From NCBI RefSeq assembly GCF_004365965.1, contig NZ_SOEB01000023.1, forward strand, positions 1 to 64,000: 64,000 nucleotides of DNA. Direction: 5' to 3'. The DNA comes from Rhodovulum visakhapatnamense. Lineage in GTDB: Bacteria; Pseudomonadota; Alphaproteobacteria; Rhodobacterales; Rhodobacteraceae. The translations under genes and the position numbers were made by a program. The notes under the pieces are model-generated. The model had not been told where the DNA came from, made no database searches, and saw only the letters and a program-made list of their open reading frames with translations. Positions 21,647 through 30,868 of the stretch are shown one piece after another (position 1 is the stretch's first letter; every line of letters begins with the position of its first letter).

Positions 21647-23167
21647 ATGACCACACCGAAACCCGTCGTTCTGTGCATTCTCGATGGCTGGGGCATCGGC
21701 CCCACCCATGACGACAATGCCCCGCTGCTCGCCGAGACGCCCAATTTCGACCGGCTGATGCAGACCTGCCCCAATGCGATCCTGACCACCTTCGGGCCCG
21801 ATGTCGGCTTGCCGACCGGACAGATGGGCAATTCCGAGGTCGGCCATACCAATATCGGCGCAGGCCGGGTGGTGGCGATGGATCTGGGCCAGATCGACCT
21901 GTCGATCGAGGATGGCAGCTTCTTCCGGCAACCCGCCCTGACCGGCTTCATCGACAAGATGAAGGCCTCGGGCGGTACGGCGCATCTGCTGGGACTTGTG
22001 TCCGATGGCGGCGTCCATGGCCATATCGCCCATATCCTCGCCGCAGCCCGCTGCATCGCCGAGGCAGGCGTCCCGGTTGCCATCCATGCCCTCACCGACG
22101 GGCGTGACGTGCCGCCGCAATCGGCCGACCGCTTCATCCCCGAACTTGCAGAGGGCCTGCCCGAGGGCGCGCGCATCGCCACCGTGATCGGGCGCTATTA
22201 TGCGATGGACCGCGACAATCGCTGGGAACGGGTCAAGCTCGCCTATCACGCCATGGCCAACGGGCTGGGCGAAGAGGTCGCCAGCGCCGAAGAGGCGGTG
22301 CAGAAGGCCTATGACCGGGGCGAGACCGACGAGTTCATCCACCCGTCGGTGGTCGCGGCCCATGACGGCATCAAGGACGGCGACGGGCTCTTCTGTCTCA
22401 ATTTCCGGGCCGACCGCGCCCGCGAGATCCTGCGCGCCTTCGCCCAGCCCGATTTCGACAGTTTCGATACCGGGACCCGGCCGCAACTCGCAGCGTTGCT
22501 GGGGATGGTCGAGTATTCGGTCGAGCATAACGCCTGGATGGACACGGTCTTTCCCAAGCGCAAGCTCGTCAACACCCTGGGCGAATGGGTCGCCGGGCAC
22601 GGGCTGACCCAGTTCCGGCTGGCCGAGACCGAGAAATATCCCCATGTCACCTTCTTCCTGAACGGCGGCAAGGAAGCGCCCGAAAAGGGCGAGGACCGCT
22701 TCATGCCCCCGAGCCCCAAGGTCGCGACCTATGACCTGGCGCCCGAGATGTCGGCCGAGGCGGTCGGCGACAAGCTGGTCGAGGCCATCGGCAAGGGCTA
22801 TGACCTGATCGTCGTGAACTTCGCCAATCCCGACATGGTGGGCCATACCGGCATTCTTTCGGCGGCGATGAAGGCCTGCGAGGCGGTCGACCGCAATCTC
22901 GGCCGGGCGCTCGAGGCGCTGGCGGCGGCGGGCGGCGCGATGATCGTCACTGCCGATCACGGCAATTGCGAGACCCTGATCGACCCGGCGACCGGCGGCC
23001 CGCACACCGCGCATACCCTGAACCCGGTGCCGGTGATCCTGGTCGGCGGGCCCGAGGGCGCGCGGCTTCGCAACGGGCGGCTGGCCGATCTGGCGCCCAC
23101 CCTGCTGGAGCTGATGAACCTGCCGAAACCGCCCGAGATGACGGGCGAAACCCTGATCGAAGCGTGA
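21647..23167 (+). CDS. gpmI: 2,3-bisphosphoglycerate-independent phosphoglycerate mutase
   Basis: A 506-residue Mn-dependent glycolytic enzyme interconverting 3- and 2-phosphoglycerate. ILDGWGIGPTHDDNAP opens the phosphatase domain, and MGNSEVGHTNIGAG carries the catalytic serine (S63). The C-terminal metal-binding part has VVNFANPDMVGHTG and TADHGNCETL. It stands at the head of a likely gpmI-envC-ctpA-rppH run. Confidence 0.97.
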   Translation: MTTPKPVVLCILDGWGIGPTHDDNAPLLAETPNFDRLMQTCPNAILTTFGPDVGLPTGQMGNSEVGHTNIGAGRVVAMDLGQIDLSIEDGSFFRQPALTGFIDKMKASGGTAHLLGLVSDGGVHGHIAHILAAARCIAEAGVPVAIHALTDGRDVPPQSADRFIPELAEGLPEGARIATVIGRYYAMDRDNRWERVKLAYHAMANGLGEEVASAEEAVQKAYDRGETDEFIHPSVVAAHDGIKDGDGLFCLNFRADRAREILRAFAQPDFDSFDTGTRPQLAALLGMVEYSVEHNAWMDTVFPKRKLVNTLGEWVAGHGLTQFRLAETEKYPHVTFFLNGGKEAPEKGEDRFMPPSPKVATYDLAPEMSAEAVGDKLVEAIGKGYDLIVVNFANPDMVGHTGILSAAMKACEAVDRNLGRALEALAAAGGAMIVTADHGNCETLIDPATGGPHTAHTLNPVPVILVGGPEGARLRNGRLADLAPTLLELMNLPKPPEMTGETLIEA

Positions 23168-23189
23168 GACAGGCGGCGTGAGACAGGCA
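23162..23189. repeat. 14-bp tandem duplication at the gpmI/envC junction
   Basis: GCGTGAGACAGGCG at 23162-23175 is repeated as GCGTGAGACAGGCA at 23176-23189. The first copy contains the gpmI stop TGA and the second contains the GTG start of the next gene. It looks like a recent slippage event that moved the start apart from the gpmI stop. Confidence 0.7.
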
Positions 23190-24347
23190 GGCGGCCCGTT
23201 TCTCGCCCTTCTGATCGCGGGGACCGCGCTGGCGGCCCTGTCAGTCCCGCTCTGGTCTGCCCCGGCCCTGGCCCAGACCGCCGATCCGGCCGACACCGCC
23301 GAGGCCGCGGCCGCCGCGCTGCGCGACGCCGCAAACCGGCTGCAGGCCGCGGGAGGTGCCCGCGACCGGGTCGCCGCGCTGACCGAAACCGTGCGCGCCT
23401 ATGAACAGGGCCTTGCCGCCCTTCGCGAGGGGCTGCGGCGCGCGGCGGTCCGGGAACAGACCATCGCCGCAGTGCTCGATGCCCGGCGCGAGGAGATCGC
23501 CCAGCTTGTGGGCGTGCTCTCCAGCATCGAACGCAATCCCGAGGCGCTGGTTCTGCTGCACCCGACCGGGCCGCTCGGTGCCGCGCGGGCGGGCATGATG
23601 CTGGGCGAGGTGACCCCGGCGCTGCAGGCCGAGGCCGAGTCGCTGCGCGGCCAGCTGGACGAGATCGCGTTGATCCGGGCGTTGCAGGAAAGCGCGGCCG
23701 ACGATCTGGCGGCGGGGCTTTCGGGCGTACAGACCGCGCGCACCGAACTGAGCCAGGCCATCGCCGGCCGCCGCGACCTGCCGCAGCGCTTTTCGGCCGA
23801 CCCCGACCGTCTGGCCCATCTGGCCGACAGCAGCGAGACGCTCGACGGCTTTGCCGCGGGGCTGTCCCAGGTCGGCGGCACCGCCCCCGAAGACAGTGCC
23901 CCGCCCGCCTTCGAGGCGCTGGAAGGCCAGCTGCCGCTGCCGGTCGAGGGGACCCTGCTGCGAGGCTTCGACGAGCCCGACGCGGCCGGGATCGTCCGGC
24001 CGGGCCTGGTGCTGGCGACCCGGCCGCTGGCGCTGGTGACGACGCCCGTCGCGGCCACGATCCGCTATCGCGGGCCGCTGCTCGACTACGGAAATGTGAT
24101 GGTGCTGGAACCGGCCGAAGGATATCTGCTGGTGCTTGCCGGGATGGCGCAGGTTTATGGTGCCGAGGGTCAGGTGCTTGCCGCCGGCGCACCGGTCGGT
24201 CTCATGGGCGGCGCCGATCCCAACACGGCCGCGTTTCTGGACGCGGCGGCAGAAGGCGGTGGCAATGACCTTCCGGAAACGCTTTATATGGAACTGAGAC
24301 AGGGCGGCAGCCCCGTGGACCCTGCGCCGTGGTTCGCGCGACAGTAA
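23178..24347 (+). CDS. EnvC-like murein hydrolase activator
   Basis: A 389-residue exported protein with GTG start and signal peptide (about residues 1-34, ending PALAQ). A long alpha-helical coiled-coil region (about 40-200) precedes a C-terminal LytM/M23 domain. Zinc ligands are lost: FDEPDAAG stands where the first His lies and LLVLAGMAQVYG where the HxH lies. This is expected of EnvC-type activators of amidases in cell separation rather than of an active endopeptidase. It is followed after 15 bp by ctpA, a frequent pair in alphaproteobacteria. Confidence 0.85.
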   Translation: MRQAGGPFLALLIAGTALAALSVPLWSAPALAQTADPADTAEAAAAALRDAANRLQAAGGARDRVAALTETVRAYEQGLAALREGLRRAAVREQTIAAVLDARREEIAQLVGVLSSIERNPEALVLLHPTGPLGAARAGMMLGEVTPALQAEAESLRGQLDEIALIRALQESAADDLAAGLSGVQTARTELSQAIAGRRDLPQRFSADPDRLAHLADSSETLDGFAAGLSQVGGTAPEDSAPPAFEALEGQLPLPVEGTLLRGFDEPDAAGIVRPGLVLATRPLALVTTPVAATIRYRGPLLDYGNVMVLEPAEGYLLVLAGMAQVYGAEGQVLAAGAPVGLMGGADPNTAAFLDAAAEGGGNDLPETLYMELRQGGSPVDPAPWFARQ

Positions 24348-24362
24348 GGATTGAGGACGCCG

Positions 24363-25712
24363 ATGAAGAAATTCGTGGTTGCCGCATTGGGCGGTGTGGT
24401 TGCCGGAACGCTCGTGGCCACCCAGGTGGCCGGGCCGCTTCTGGCCGATGAGGCCAAGTCGAACAGCTCGGTCTACGAACAGCTCGATCTCTTCGGCGAC
24501 GTGTTCGAGCGGATCCGGTCGCAATATGTCGAGGAGGTCGACTCGACCAAGCTGATCGAGGCCGCGATCAACGGCATGCTGACCTCGCTCGATCCGCATT
24601 CCAGCTATCTGCCGCCGAAGGATTTCGACGACATGCAGGTGCAGACCCGCGGCGAATTCGGCGGGCTCGGGATCGAGGTCACCCAGGAAGAGGGCTTCGT
24701 CAAGGTCGTCTCGCCGATCGACGGCACCCCGGCCGACGAGGCGGGCATCGAGTCGGGCGACTTCATCACCCATGTGAATGGCGAAAGCGTGCTGGGCCTG
24801 ACGCTGGACGAGGCGGTCGAGATGATGCGCGGCCCGGTCGGCAGCGAGATCGTCATCACAGTCGTGCGCAAGGGCGTCGACGAGCCCTTCGACGTCACCA
24901 TCACCCGCGACACGATCAAGCTGACGGCGGTGCGCTCGCGGATCGAGGGCAGCACGGTCGTGCTGCGCGTCACCACATTCAACGACCAGACCTATGCCAA
25001 TCTCGAGGAAGAGTGGAACAAGTCGGTGGAGGAGCTTGGCGGGGTCGAGAACGTGACCGGCGTGGTGCTCGATCTGCGCAACAACCCGGGCGGGCTTCTG
25101 CCGCAGGCGATCAAGGTGTCGGACGCCTTCCTCGACGCGGGCGAGATCGTCTCGACCCGGGGCCGCAACCCGCAGGACAGCGACCGCTACAACGCGACCA
25201 AGGGCGATCTGACCGGCGGGCTGCCGATGGTGGTGCTGATCAATGGTGGCTCGGCCTCGGCCTCGGAAATCGTCGCGGGCGCGCTGAAGGACCATCGCCG
25301 CGCCATCGTGGTCGGCACCCGCAGCTTCGGCAAGGGGTCGGTCCAGACGGTGATGCCGCTGAAGGGCGAGGGCGCGATGCGGCTGACGACGGCGCGCTAC
25401 TACACCCCCTCGGGCCGCTCGATCCAGGCGCTGGGCGTCGCGCCCGACATCGTGGTCGAACAGCCGCCGCGCAAGCCCGTCACCGAGGAAACCGAGGATC
25501 AGCCTGCCAGCGCCGCAGCGCGGACCCGGTCCGAGGCCGATCTGCGCGGGGCGCTCGACAATGACAGCATGACCGAGGACGAGCGCAAGCAGGCCGAGGA
25601 AGAACTGGCCAAGGCCGAGGCCGCCGCCAAGCTGCGCGAAGAGGATTACCAGCTGGCCTATGCGGTCGACATCCTCAAGGGCCTCTCGGCGCTCGACCCC
25701 GAGCACAAGTGA
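24363..25712 (+). CDS. ctpA: carboxyl-terminal processing protease (S41 family)
   Basis: A 449-residue periplasmic serine protease with an N-terminal signal/anchor ([20 protein letters not shown]). A PDZ domain lies near residues 90-170. The catalytic serine is in [20 protein letters not shown] and the lysine in [16 protein letters not shown] Glu/Lys-rich tail follows. It degrades or trims envelope proteins such as cell-wall hydrolases, which fits the EnvC-like neighbour. The ATG at 24363 is preferred to an upstream TTG because the signal peptide starts there. Confidence 0.96.
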   Translation: MKKFVVAALGGVVAGTLVATQVAGPLLADEAKSNSSVYEQLDLFGDVFERIRSQYVEEVDSTKLIEAAINGMLTSLDPHSSYLPPKDFDDMQVQTRGEFGGLGIEVTQEEGFVKVVSPIDGTPADEAGIESGDFITHVNGESVLGLTLDEAVEMMRGPVGSEIVITVVRKGVDEPFDVTITRDTIKLTAVRSRIEGSTVVLRVTTFNDQTYANLEEEWNKSVEELGGVENVTGVVLDLRNNPGGLLPQAIKVSDAFLDAGEIVSTRGRNPQDSDRYNATKGDLTGGLPMVVLINGGSASASEIVAGALKDHRRAIVVGTRSFGKGSVQTVMPLKGEGAMRLTTARYYTPSGRSIQALGVAPDIVVEQPPRKPVTEETEDQPASAAARTRSEADLRGALDNDSMTEDERKQAEEELAKAEAAAKLREEDYQLAYAVDILKGLSALDPEHK

Positions 25713-25756
25713 CACGAAAGGAGGGGGCCGGGTCGCACCGGCCCCGAAGGCACGAC

Positions 25757-26260
25757 ATGAGTCCCGAAGAGATCGAGAAACTTCCCTATCGCCGCGGTGT
25801 CGGCGCGATGCTGGTCAATGGCGCGGGCAAGGTCTTTGTCGGCCAGCGCAAGGACTGGGCCGAACCCGCCTGGCAGATGCCGCAGGGCGGAATCGACAAG
25901 GGCGAAGACCCCGAAGAGGCGCTGCTGCGCGAGCTTTGGGAAGAGACCGGGGTAACCGCCGATCTGGTCGAGATCCTCGCCCGGACCGCCGACTGGGTCG
26001 ATTACGACCTGCCGCCCGAATTGCTGGGCCGGGTCTGGAAGGGCAAGTATCGCGGGCAGAAACAGCTTTGGTATCTGCTGCGCTACAAGGGCCGCGACGA
26101 TCAGGTGAACATCGAGACCGAGCATCCCGAGTTTTCGGCCTGGACCTGGCTCGACCCCGACGCGCTTGTCGATCACATCGTGCCGTTCAAGCGGACGCTG
26201 TACGAACGGGTGGTGGGCGAGCTTGTGCCGCGCATTCCGTCGCAGGCGGGGGCCGTCTGA
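25757..26260 (+). CDS. rppH: RNA pyrophosphohydrolase RppH
   Basis: A 167-residue NUDIX enzyme that removes pyrophosphate from mRNA 5' ends and starts decay. The complete NUDIX box (GX5EX7REUXEEXGU) spans residues 44-66, and the start [14 protein letters not shown] is typical of RppH. The ATG at 25757 follows GAAGG. Confidence 0.95.
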   Translation: MSPEEIEKLPYRRGVGAMLVNGAGKVFVGQRKDWAEPAWQMPQGGIDKGEDPEEALLRELWEETGVTADLVEILARTADWVDYDLPPELLGRVWKGKYRGQKQLWYLLRYKGRDDQVNIETEHPEFSAWTWLDPDALVDHIVPFKRTLYERVVGELVPRIPSQAGAV

Positions 26261-26396
26261 GCCCTTTCGCTTGACCGGGGCGCGGCCCGCGCCCAGATTG
26301 GTGCCGACCGTCCGCGTTCCGCGGGCGAGCGGAGCCTTGATGCTGGAGCTTGTGTAAGGACGCCCTCTGATCGTCGGAGGGCCTGGGATCGACCCG

Positions 26397-26413
26397 GAGG
26401 GCCAAGAGCCCTC
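26397..26413 (+). terminator. possible rppH terminator hairpin
   Basis: GAGGGC-CAAGA-GCCCTC is followed within 10 bp by TTTCGTTT. It lies between rppH and yjhX. Another imperfect hairpin (GCCCTC/GAGGGC) sits about 20 bp upstream. Confidence 0.4.
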
Positions 26414-26447
26414 GCGGGCCTTTCGTTTGCCTTGCACAGGAACTTCC

Positions 26448-26708
26448 ATGAACATCTCGAAACGCGAACAGCGCGTGCTGCACGTGCTGGCTCAGGGTGG
26501 GCGCATCGTGCATGACCGCCCCGCTGCGGGCGGCAAGATCGTGGCCATCACCTGCTTTACCCGCGACGGGCTGGTCCTGTCGGATTGCGACCTCGACGTT
26601 TTCGGCCGGCTGCGACGCCGCCGCCTGATCGAGTCGCGCAATGGCGGCCCCTATCGCATCTCGCATCGCGGGCGGCTGAGCGTCCGGGCCCAGCCCGACA
26701 ACCGCTAG
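26448..26708 (+). CDS. yjhX: YjhX-family protein (UPF0386, predicted toxin)
   Basis: An 86-residue protein starting MNISKREQRVLHVLAQGGRI and ending RLSVRAQPDNR, closely matching E. coli YjhX along its whole length. YjhX is reported as the toxin of the YjhX-YjhQ pair, acting on DNA gyrase. No YjhQ-like acetyltransferase antitoxin is adjacent here; the next gene is an oppositely oriented thioesterase. It is therefore a solitary member whose role is uncertain. Confidence 0.88.
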   Translation: MNISKREQRVLHVLAQGGRIVHDRPAAGGKIVAITCFTRDGLVLSDCDLDVFGRLRRRRLIESRNGGPYRISHRGRLSVRAQPDNR

Positions 26709-26729
26709 ACCGGGTCCGGGCCGCCGGGG

Positions 26730-27185
26730 TCAGTGCCCCGCCGGCCCGGGCCGCACCAGGGTTTCAAGCGCCGCGCGCAAAGGCGCCGCCAGCGGGCTGG
26801 GGCGCCTCGTGGCGGCATCGACATAGACATGCACGAACACGCCCTCGGTCGCTGCGCTGTCCTCGTCGTTGCGGAACAGCCCGATCTCGTAGCGGACCGA
26901 GCTTCGGCCCAGATGCGCGACCCGTATCCCCGCCGTCACCCGGTCGGGAAAGGCCATCTCGGCGTGATAGCGGCAGCCGGTTTCGACCACGAGCCCGATC
27001 TGGGCGCCGCCCCGGATATCCAGCACCCCCGCCTCGATCAGCCAGCCGTTCACCGCCGTGTCGAACAGCGCGTAATGCACCACGTTGTTCATGTGGCCGT
27101 AGATGTCGTTGTCTTCCCAGCGCGTCGTCAGGCTGCGGAAGGCCGCGAAATCGGCGCGGCGGGCAGGGGCTGGTCGGTCGGCCAT
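26730..27185 (-). CDS. hotdog-fold acyl-CoA thioesterase (4HBT family)
   Basis: A 151-residue thioesterase. The motif WEDNDIYGHMNNVVHYALFD carries the catalytic Asp region of the 4-hydroxybenzoyl-CoA thioesterase/YbgC type. It hydrolyses an acyl-CoA, substrate unknown. It ends the transport operon that runs leftward from 35124, 14 bp after the SDR gene, and may release CoA from a pathway intermediate. Confidence 0.9.
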   Translation of the reverse strand: MADRPAPARRADFAAFRSLTTRWEDNDIYGHMNNVVHYALFDTAVNGWLIEAGVLDIRGGAQIGLVVETGCRYHAEMAFPDRVTAGIRVAHLGRSSVRYEIGLFRNDEDSAATEGVFVHVYVDAATRRPSPLAAPLRAALETLVRPGPAGH

Positions 27186-27199
27186 GGGGCGCGGTCCTC

Positions 27200-27949
27200 T
27201 CAGATCGTGCGGCCGCCATCGACCTCGAGGATCACCCCGGTGATGAAATCGGCCTCGTCCGATCCCAGATAAAGCGCTGCATTGGCCACGTCACGCGGTT
27301 CCGACAGCCGCCCCAGCGGGATCGTCGCGATGAAGCGTTCGCGGTTCTCGGGGGTGTCGGGCACGCCCATGAACTGTTCCAGAAGACCGGTTACGCCCAT
27401 CACCGGGGCGATGCCGTTGACCCGGACGCGGTCGGGCGCCAGTTCGACCGCCAGCGAGCGGGTCATCAGGTTCACCGCCCCCTTCGAGGAATTGTACCAG
27501 GTCAGCCCGGGCCGGGGCCGGATGCCCGCGGTCGAGCCGACATTCAGCATCACCCCCCCGCCCTGCGTGCGCCAGAGCGGCACGCAGGCCTTGGTCATGT
27601 GAAAGATCGACAGCACGTTGATGTCGTAGATCTTGCGGAAGGTGGCCTCGTCGGTCTCCATCAGCGGCTGGTTGCGGTTGGTCCAGCCCGCGTTGTTGAC
27701 GACGATGTCGAGCCTGCCGAAGGCCTCTTGCGTGGTGGCGACAGCGGCCGCGACCTCGTCGCCCTTCGAGACATCGCAGCCGATGGCCAGGGCGTTCTCG
27801 CCCAGCTCGCTGGCCACCGCCTTGGCGCGGTCGCGGTCGATGTCGACCACCGCCACCCGGGCGCCCTCGCGGATATAGGTCTCGGCGATGCCCCGCCCGA
27901 AGCCCGAGGCCGCCCCCGTCACCAGTGTCGCCTTGCCGTCCAGTCTCAT
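27200..27949 (-). CDS. SDR-family oxidoreductase
   Basis: A 249-residue short-chain dehydrogenase. The cofactor motif is TGAASGFGRG (residues 11-20). VVDIDRDR follows beta-2 and suggests NAD(H). NNAG is present, and the active site reads STAGIRPRPGLTWYNSSKGA with Ser, Tyr and Lys. FabG-like, it oxidises a secondary alcohol or reduces a ketone. It lies between the aldehyde dehydrogenase and thioesterase genes in the Liv-transport operon. Confidence 0.9.
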   Translation of the reverse strand: MRLDGKATLVTGAASGFGRGIAETYIREGARVAVVDIDRDRAKAVASELGENALAIGCDVSKGDEVAAAVATTQEAFGRLDIVVNNAGWTNRNQPLMETDEATFRKIYDINVLSIFHMTKACVPLWRTQGGGVMLNVGSTAGIRPRPGLTWYNSSKGAVNLMTRSLAVELAPDRVRVNGIAPVMGVTGLLEQFMGVPDTPENRERFIATIPLGRLSEPRDVANAALYLGSDEADFITGVILEVDGGRTI

Positions 27950-27976
27950 TCAGATCTCTCCGTTCCTCGATTGGCC

Positions 27977-29431
27977 TCAGCCATGGTGCGTCACGATGGT
28001 CTTGAGGGTGGTGAAATCGTGCAGCGCGGCAAAGCCCTTCTCGCGGCCATGGCCGGATTTGCGCCGGCCGCCGAAAGGCAGCTCGACCCCGCCGCCCGCC
28101 CCATAGCCGTTGACGAAGACCTGGCCGCAGCGCATCGCCTTTGCCACCCGCTGCTGGCGCGCGCCGTCGCGGGTCCAGACCGAGGCGACAAGCCCGTACT
28201 CGGTGCCGTTCGCGATGGCGATGGCCTCGGCCTCGTCCTCGAAGGGAATGACGCACAGCACAGGGCCGAAGACCTCTTCCTGCGCGATCCGCGAGCCCGG
28301 GTCGCAGGGCCCGAAGACCGCGGGCGCGACATAGAACCCGCCGTCGGGGGTCCCGGCCCGGATGCCGCCCCGCGCGATCAAGGGCGCCCCGGCATTGGCG
28401 ATATATCCCTCGACCCGGGCCTTCTGCCGGGCCGAGATCAGCGGGCCCAGCACCGAGTCCTCGCCCGAGTCGGACGCCTCGATGGCCTCGAAGCGCGCCT
28501 TGAGCCCGGCCATGACCGTGTCGAACACGCCCTGCTGCACCAGCACCCGGCTGCCGGCTGAACAGGTCTGGCCGCCATTCTGGATCACCGCATTGACGAG
28601 AACCGGCAGCGCGGCCTCTAGATCGGCATCGTCGAACACGATCTGCGGGGACTTGCCGCCCAGTTCCAGCGTGCAGCCGATGAAGTTGCGCGCGGCCTCG
28701 GTCTGGATCAGCACGCCCACCTCGGGCGAGCCGGTGAACGAGATGAAGTCGATGCCGGGGTGGCGCGACAACGCCGCCCCCGCGGTTTCGCCACGCCCCG
28801 TCACGATGTTCAGCGCGCCCGGCGGAAAGCCCGCCTCGACCGCCAGCGCCCCGATCCGGAGCGCGGTCAGGCAGGCCTCCTCGGCGGGTTTCAGGACCGC
28901 GGCATTGCCGGTCGCAAGCGCGGGCGCCACGGACCGGCCGAACATCTGCGCGGGATAGTTCCAGGGGATGATATGGCCGGTCACCCCATGCGGTTCGCGA
29001 TGCAGCTCGACATTGCAGTCCTTGAGAAAGGGAATGATCTCGCCATGCAGCTTGTCGGCCGCACCGCCGTAATATTCGAAATAGCGCGCGGTCACGGCCA
29101 TGTCGGCGCGGGCCTGGCGGATCGGCTTGCCGTTGTCGCGGCTTTCGAGCCGGGCCAGCGCCTCGGCCTCGTCCTCGATCCGGCGGGCGAGGCGCAGCAG
29201 AAGCCGCCCGCGCTCGGCCGCGGTCAGGCGGGACCAGTCGCCGCCTTCGAAGGCGGCGCGGGCGGCGGCGACCGCCGCGTCGACATCCTCGGGCCCGCTA
29301 TCGGCGATCCGGGCAAAGGGCTGGCCGTCGATGGGCGAGATCACGTCCATCGAGGCGCCCGAGGCGGCGGGCTGCCAGACATTGCCGATCAGGTTGGCGG
29401 GTTCGGGCAGCGGCAGGTCGGTTCGGGTCAT
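27977..29431 (-). CDS. aldehyde dehydrogenase family protein
   Basis: A 484-residue NAD(P)-dependent aldehyde dehydrogenase. The catalytic Glu is in LELGGKSPQIVF and the catalytic Cys in NGGQTCSAGSRVLV. The coenzyme loop ISFTGSPEVG and the end PFGGRRKSGHGREKG are typical of betaine-aldehyde-like ALDHs. The start at 29431 is preferred to the upstream ATG for its GAGAGG site and family length. Together with the neighbouring SDR and transporter it should oxidise an imported or derived aldehyde to an acid. Confidence 0.92.
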   Translation of the reverse strand: MTRTDLPLPEPANLIGNVWQPAASGASMDVISPIDGQPFARIADSGPEDVDAAVAAARAAFEGGDWSRLTAAERGRLLLRLARRIEDEAEALARLESRDNGKPIRQARADMAVTARYFEYYGGAADKLHGEIIPFLKDCNVELHREPHGVTGHIIPWNYPAQMFGRSVAPALATGNAAVLKPAEEACLTALRIGALAVEAGFPPGALNIVTGRGETAGAALSRHPGIDFISFTGSPEVGVLIQTEAARNFIGCTLELGGKSPQIVFDDADLEAALPVLVNAVIQNGGQTCSAGSRVLVQQGVFDTVMAGLKARFEAIEASDSGEDSVLGPLISARQKARVEGYIANAGAPLIARGGIRAGTPDGGFYVAPAVFGPCDPGSRIAQEEVFGPVLCVIPFEDEAEAIAIANGTEYGLVASVWTRDGARQQRVAKAMRCGQVFVNGYGAGGGVELPFGGRRKSGHGREKGFAALHDFTTLKTIVTHHG

Positions 29432-29444
29432 GGGGGCCTCTCGG

Positions 29445-30119
29445 TCAGGCGGGAATGGCATTGGGGTCCGGGGCGGCGACCTCGCCCCGTTCGATGACAA
29501 GCGTGCGGTCGGCGAAGCCGCGCAGCAGCGCGGGGTTCGATTCGGTGATCAGCAGAGTCACCGTCCGGTCGGCATCGCGCAGCGCGCGCAGCGCGTCGGC
29601 GTAGCGCAGCGCAAGCGCCGGGGCGAGGCCCTGGAAGGGTTCGTCCAGCATCACCAGCCGGGTGCCCAGCATCAGCGCCCGGCCCAGCGCCACCATCTTG
29701 CCCTGACCGCCCGAGACATTGCCCGCGGGCCGGTCGGCCATCTCTTTCAGCTCGGGCAGGATCGAATGGACCCGGTCGAGCCTGCGCTGCGTCTCGGCCC
29801 GGTCGAGCCGGGCGTTCTGCGCGGGCAGCAGCAGGTTTTCCTCGACCGTGAAGGCCGAGAACAGCCGCCGGTCCTCGGGCGCGTAGCCGATGCCAAGCCC
29901 CGGGCGGCGCGCGGGATGCATCGGCCCCAGCGGATGGCCATCAAGAAGGATCTTGCCGGTCACGTCGGTAAAGCCCATGACGGACCGCAGAAGCGTCGTC
30001 TTTCCCGCCCCGTTGCGCCCGATCAGCGCGACGGTCTCGGCCTCGCCGATCCGGAAATTCAGCCCGCGCAGGATCGGGATCTTGCCGATCGCGGCATCGA
30101 CAGTGCGAAATTCCAGCAT
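29445..30119 (-). CDS. branched-chain amino-acid-type ABC transporter ATP-binding protein (LivF)
   Basis: A 224-residue cytosolic ATPase. Walker A is GRNGAGKTTLLR, the signature NVSGGQGKMVALGRAL and Walker B LVMLDEPFQGL. Its ATG overlaps the LivG stop by ATGA. It energises the LivHM permease with LivG. The substrate is probably an organic acid or amide rather than a branched-chain amino acid, judging from the catabolic neighbours. Confidence 0.93.
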   Translation of the reverse strand: MLEFRTVDAAIGKIPILRGLNFRIGEAETVALIGRNGAGKTTLLRSVMGFTDVTGKILLDGHPLGPMHPARRPGLGIGYAPEDRRLFSAFTVEENLLLPAQNARLDRAETQRRLDRVHSILPELKEMADRPAGNVSGGQGKMVALGRALMLGTRLVMLDEPFQGLAPALALRYADALRALRDADRTVTLLITESNPALLRGFADRTLVIERGEVAAPDPNAIPA

Positions 30120-30868
30120 CAGACGGCCTCCCCGATGACATCGCGGATCACGTCGGGATGGTCCAGGATCTCGCGCGGGGTGCCGCGCAGCTGCACATTG
30201 CCCGCGTTCCAGACCGCGACCTCTTCGGCATGGCGCTCGACGATGCCCATGTCGTGTTCGACGAAGACCGAGGTCACTTTCCGTTCGGCCAGGGCCTCGA
30301 CCAGGATCTCCATGATCCGGTGCTTTTCCGACGAGGCGACGCCCGAGGTCGGCTCGTCCATCAGCAGAAGCCGGGGCCGCAGTGCCAGCGCGACGGCGAT
30401 GTCGACCAGCTTGCGCTGGCCCTCGGGCAGCTCGACCACCGGGCGATGCGCGGCATCGGCGCATTTCACCATTTCCAGCAGGTGCATCATCTCGTCCCTC
30501 TCGGGGATGCGGTGCAGGTCCATGAACGGGTTGCGCAGCCGGTCGCGGGCCGCGACCGCGATCAGCAGGTTTTCCAGCGCGGTATGTTCGGTGAACAGCT
30601 GCGGGATCTGGAAGGCGCGGGCCACGCCCTTCCGCACGATGGCACGCGGCGGCAAGGGGGTGACGTCCTCGCCCTCGAAGAGGACCTGGCCGGAACTTGG
30701 CTTGATCCAGCCGGTGCAGATGTTCAGGAAGGTGGTCTTGCCCGCGCCGTTCGGCCCGATGATGGCGAGGTTGCGCCCCGCCGTGATGGTCAGCGACACG
30801 TCATTGGCCGCGATCACGCCGCCGAAGCGGATCACGAGGTTGCGGGTTTCCAGCAGCGGCGCGGTCAT
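30119..30868 (-). CDS. branched-chain amino-acid-type ABC transporter ATP-binding protein (LivG)
   Basis: A 249-residue ATPase. Walker A is GPNGAGKTTFLN. The ABC signature is degenerate: VVELPEGQRKLVDIAVALAL replaces LSGGQ with LPEGQ, as seen in several Liv-type subfamilies. Walker B is LLLMDEPTSGV. It is ATGA-coupled both to livM upstream and livF downstream. Confidence 0.93.
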   Translation of the reverse strand: MTAPLLETRNLVIRFGGVIAANDVSLTITAGRNLAIIGPNGAGKTTFLNICTGWIKPSSGQVLFEGEDVTPLPPRAIVRKGVARAFQIPQLFTEHTALENLLIAVAARDRLRNPFMDLHRIPERDEMMHLLEMVKCADAAHRPVVELPEGQRKLVDIAVALALRPRLLLMDEPTSGVASSEKHRIMEILVEALAERKVTSVFVEHDMGIVERHAEEVAVWNAGNVQLRGTPREILDHPDVIRDVIGEAV

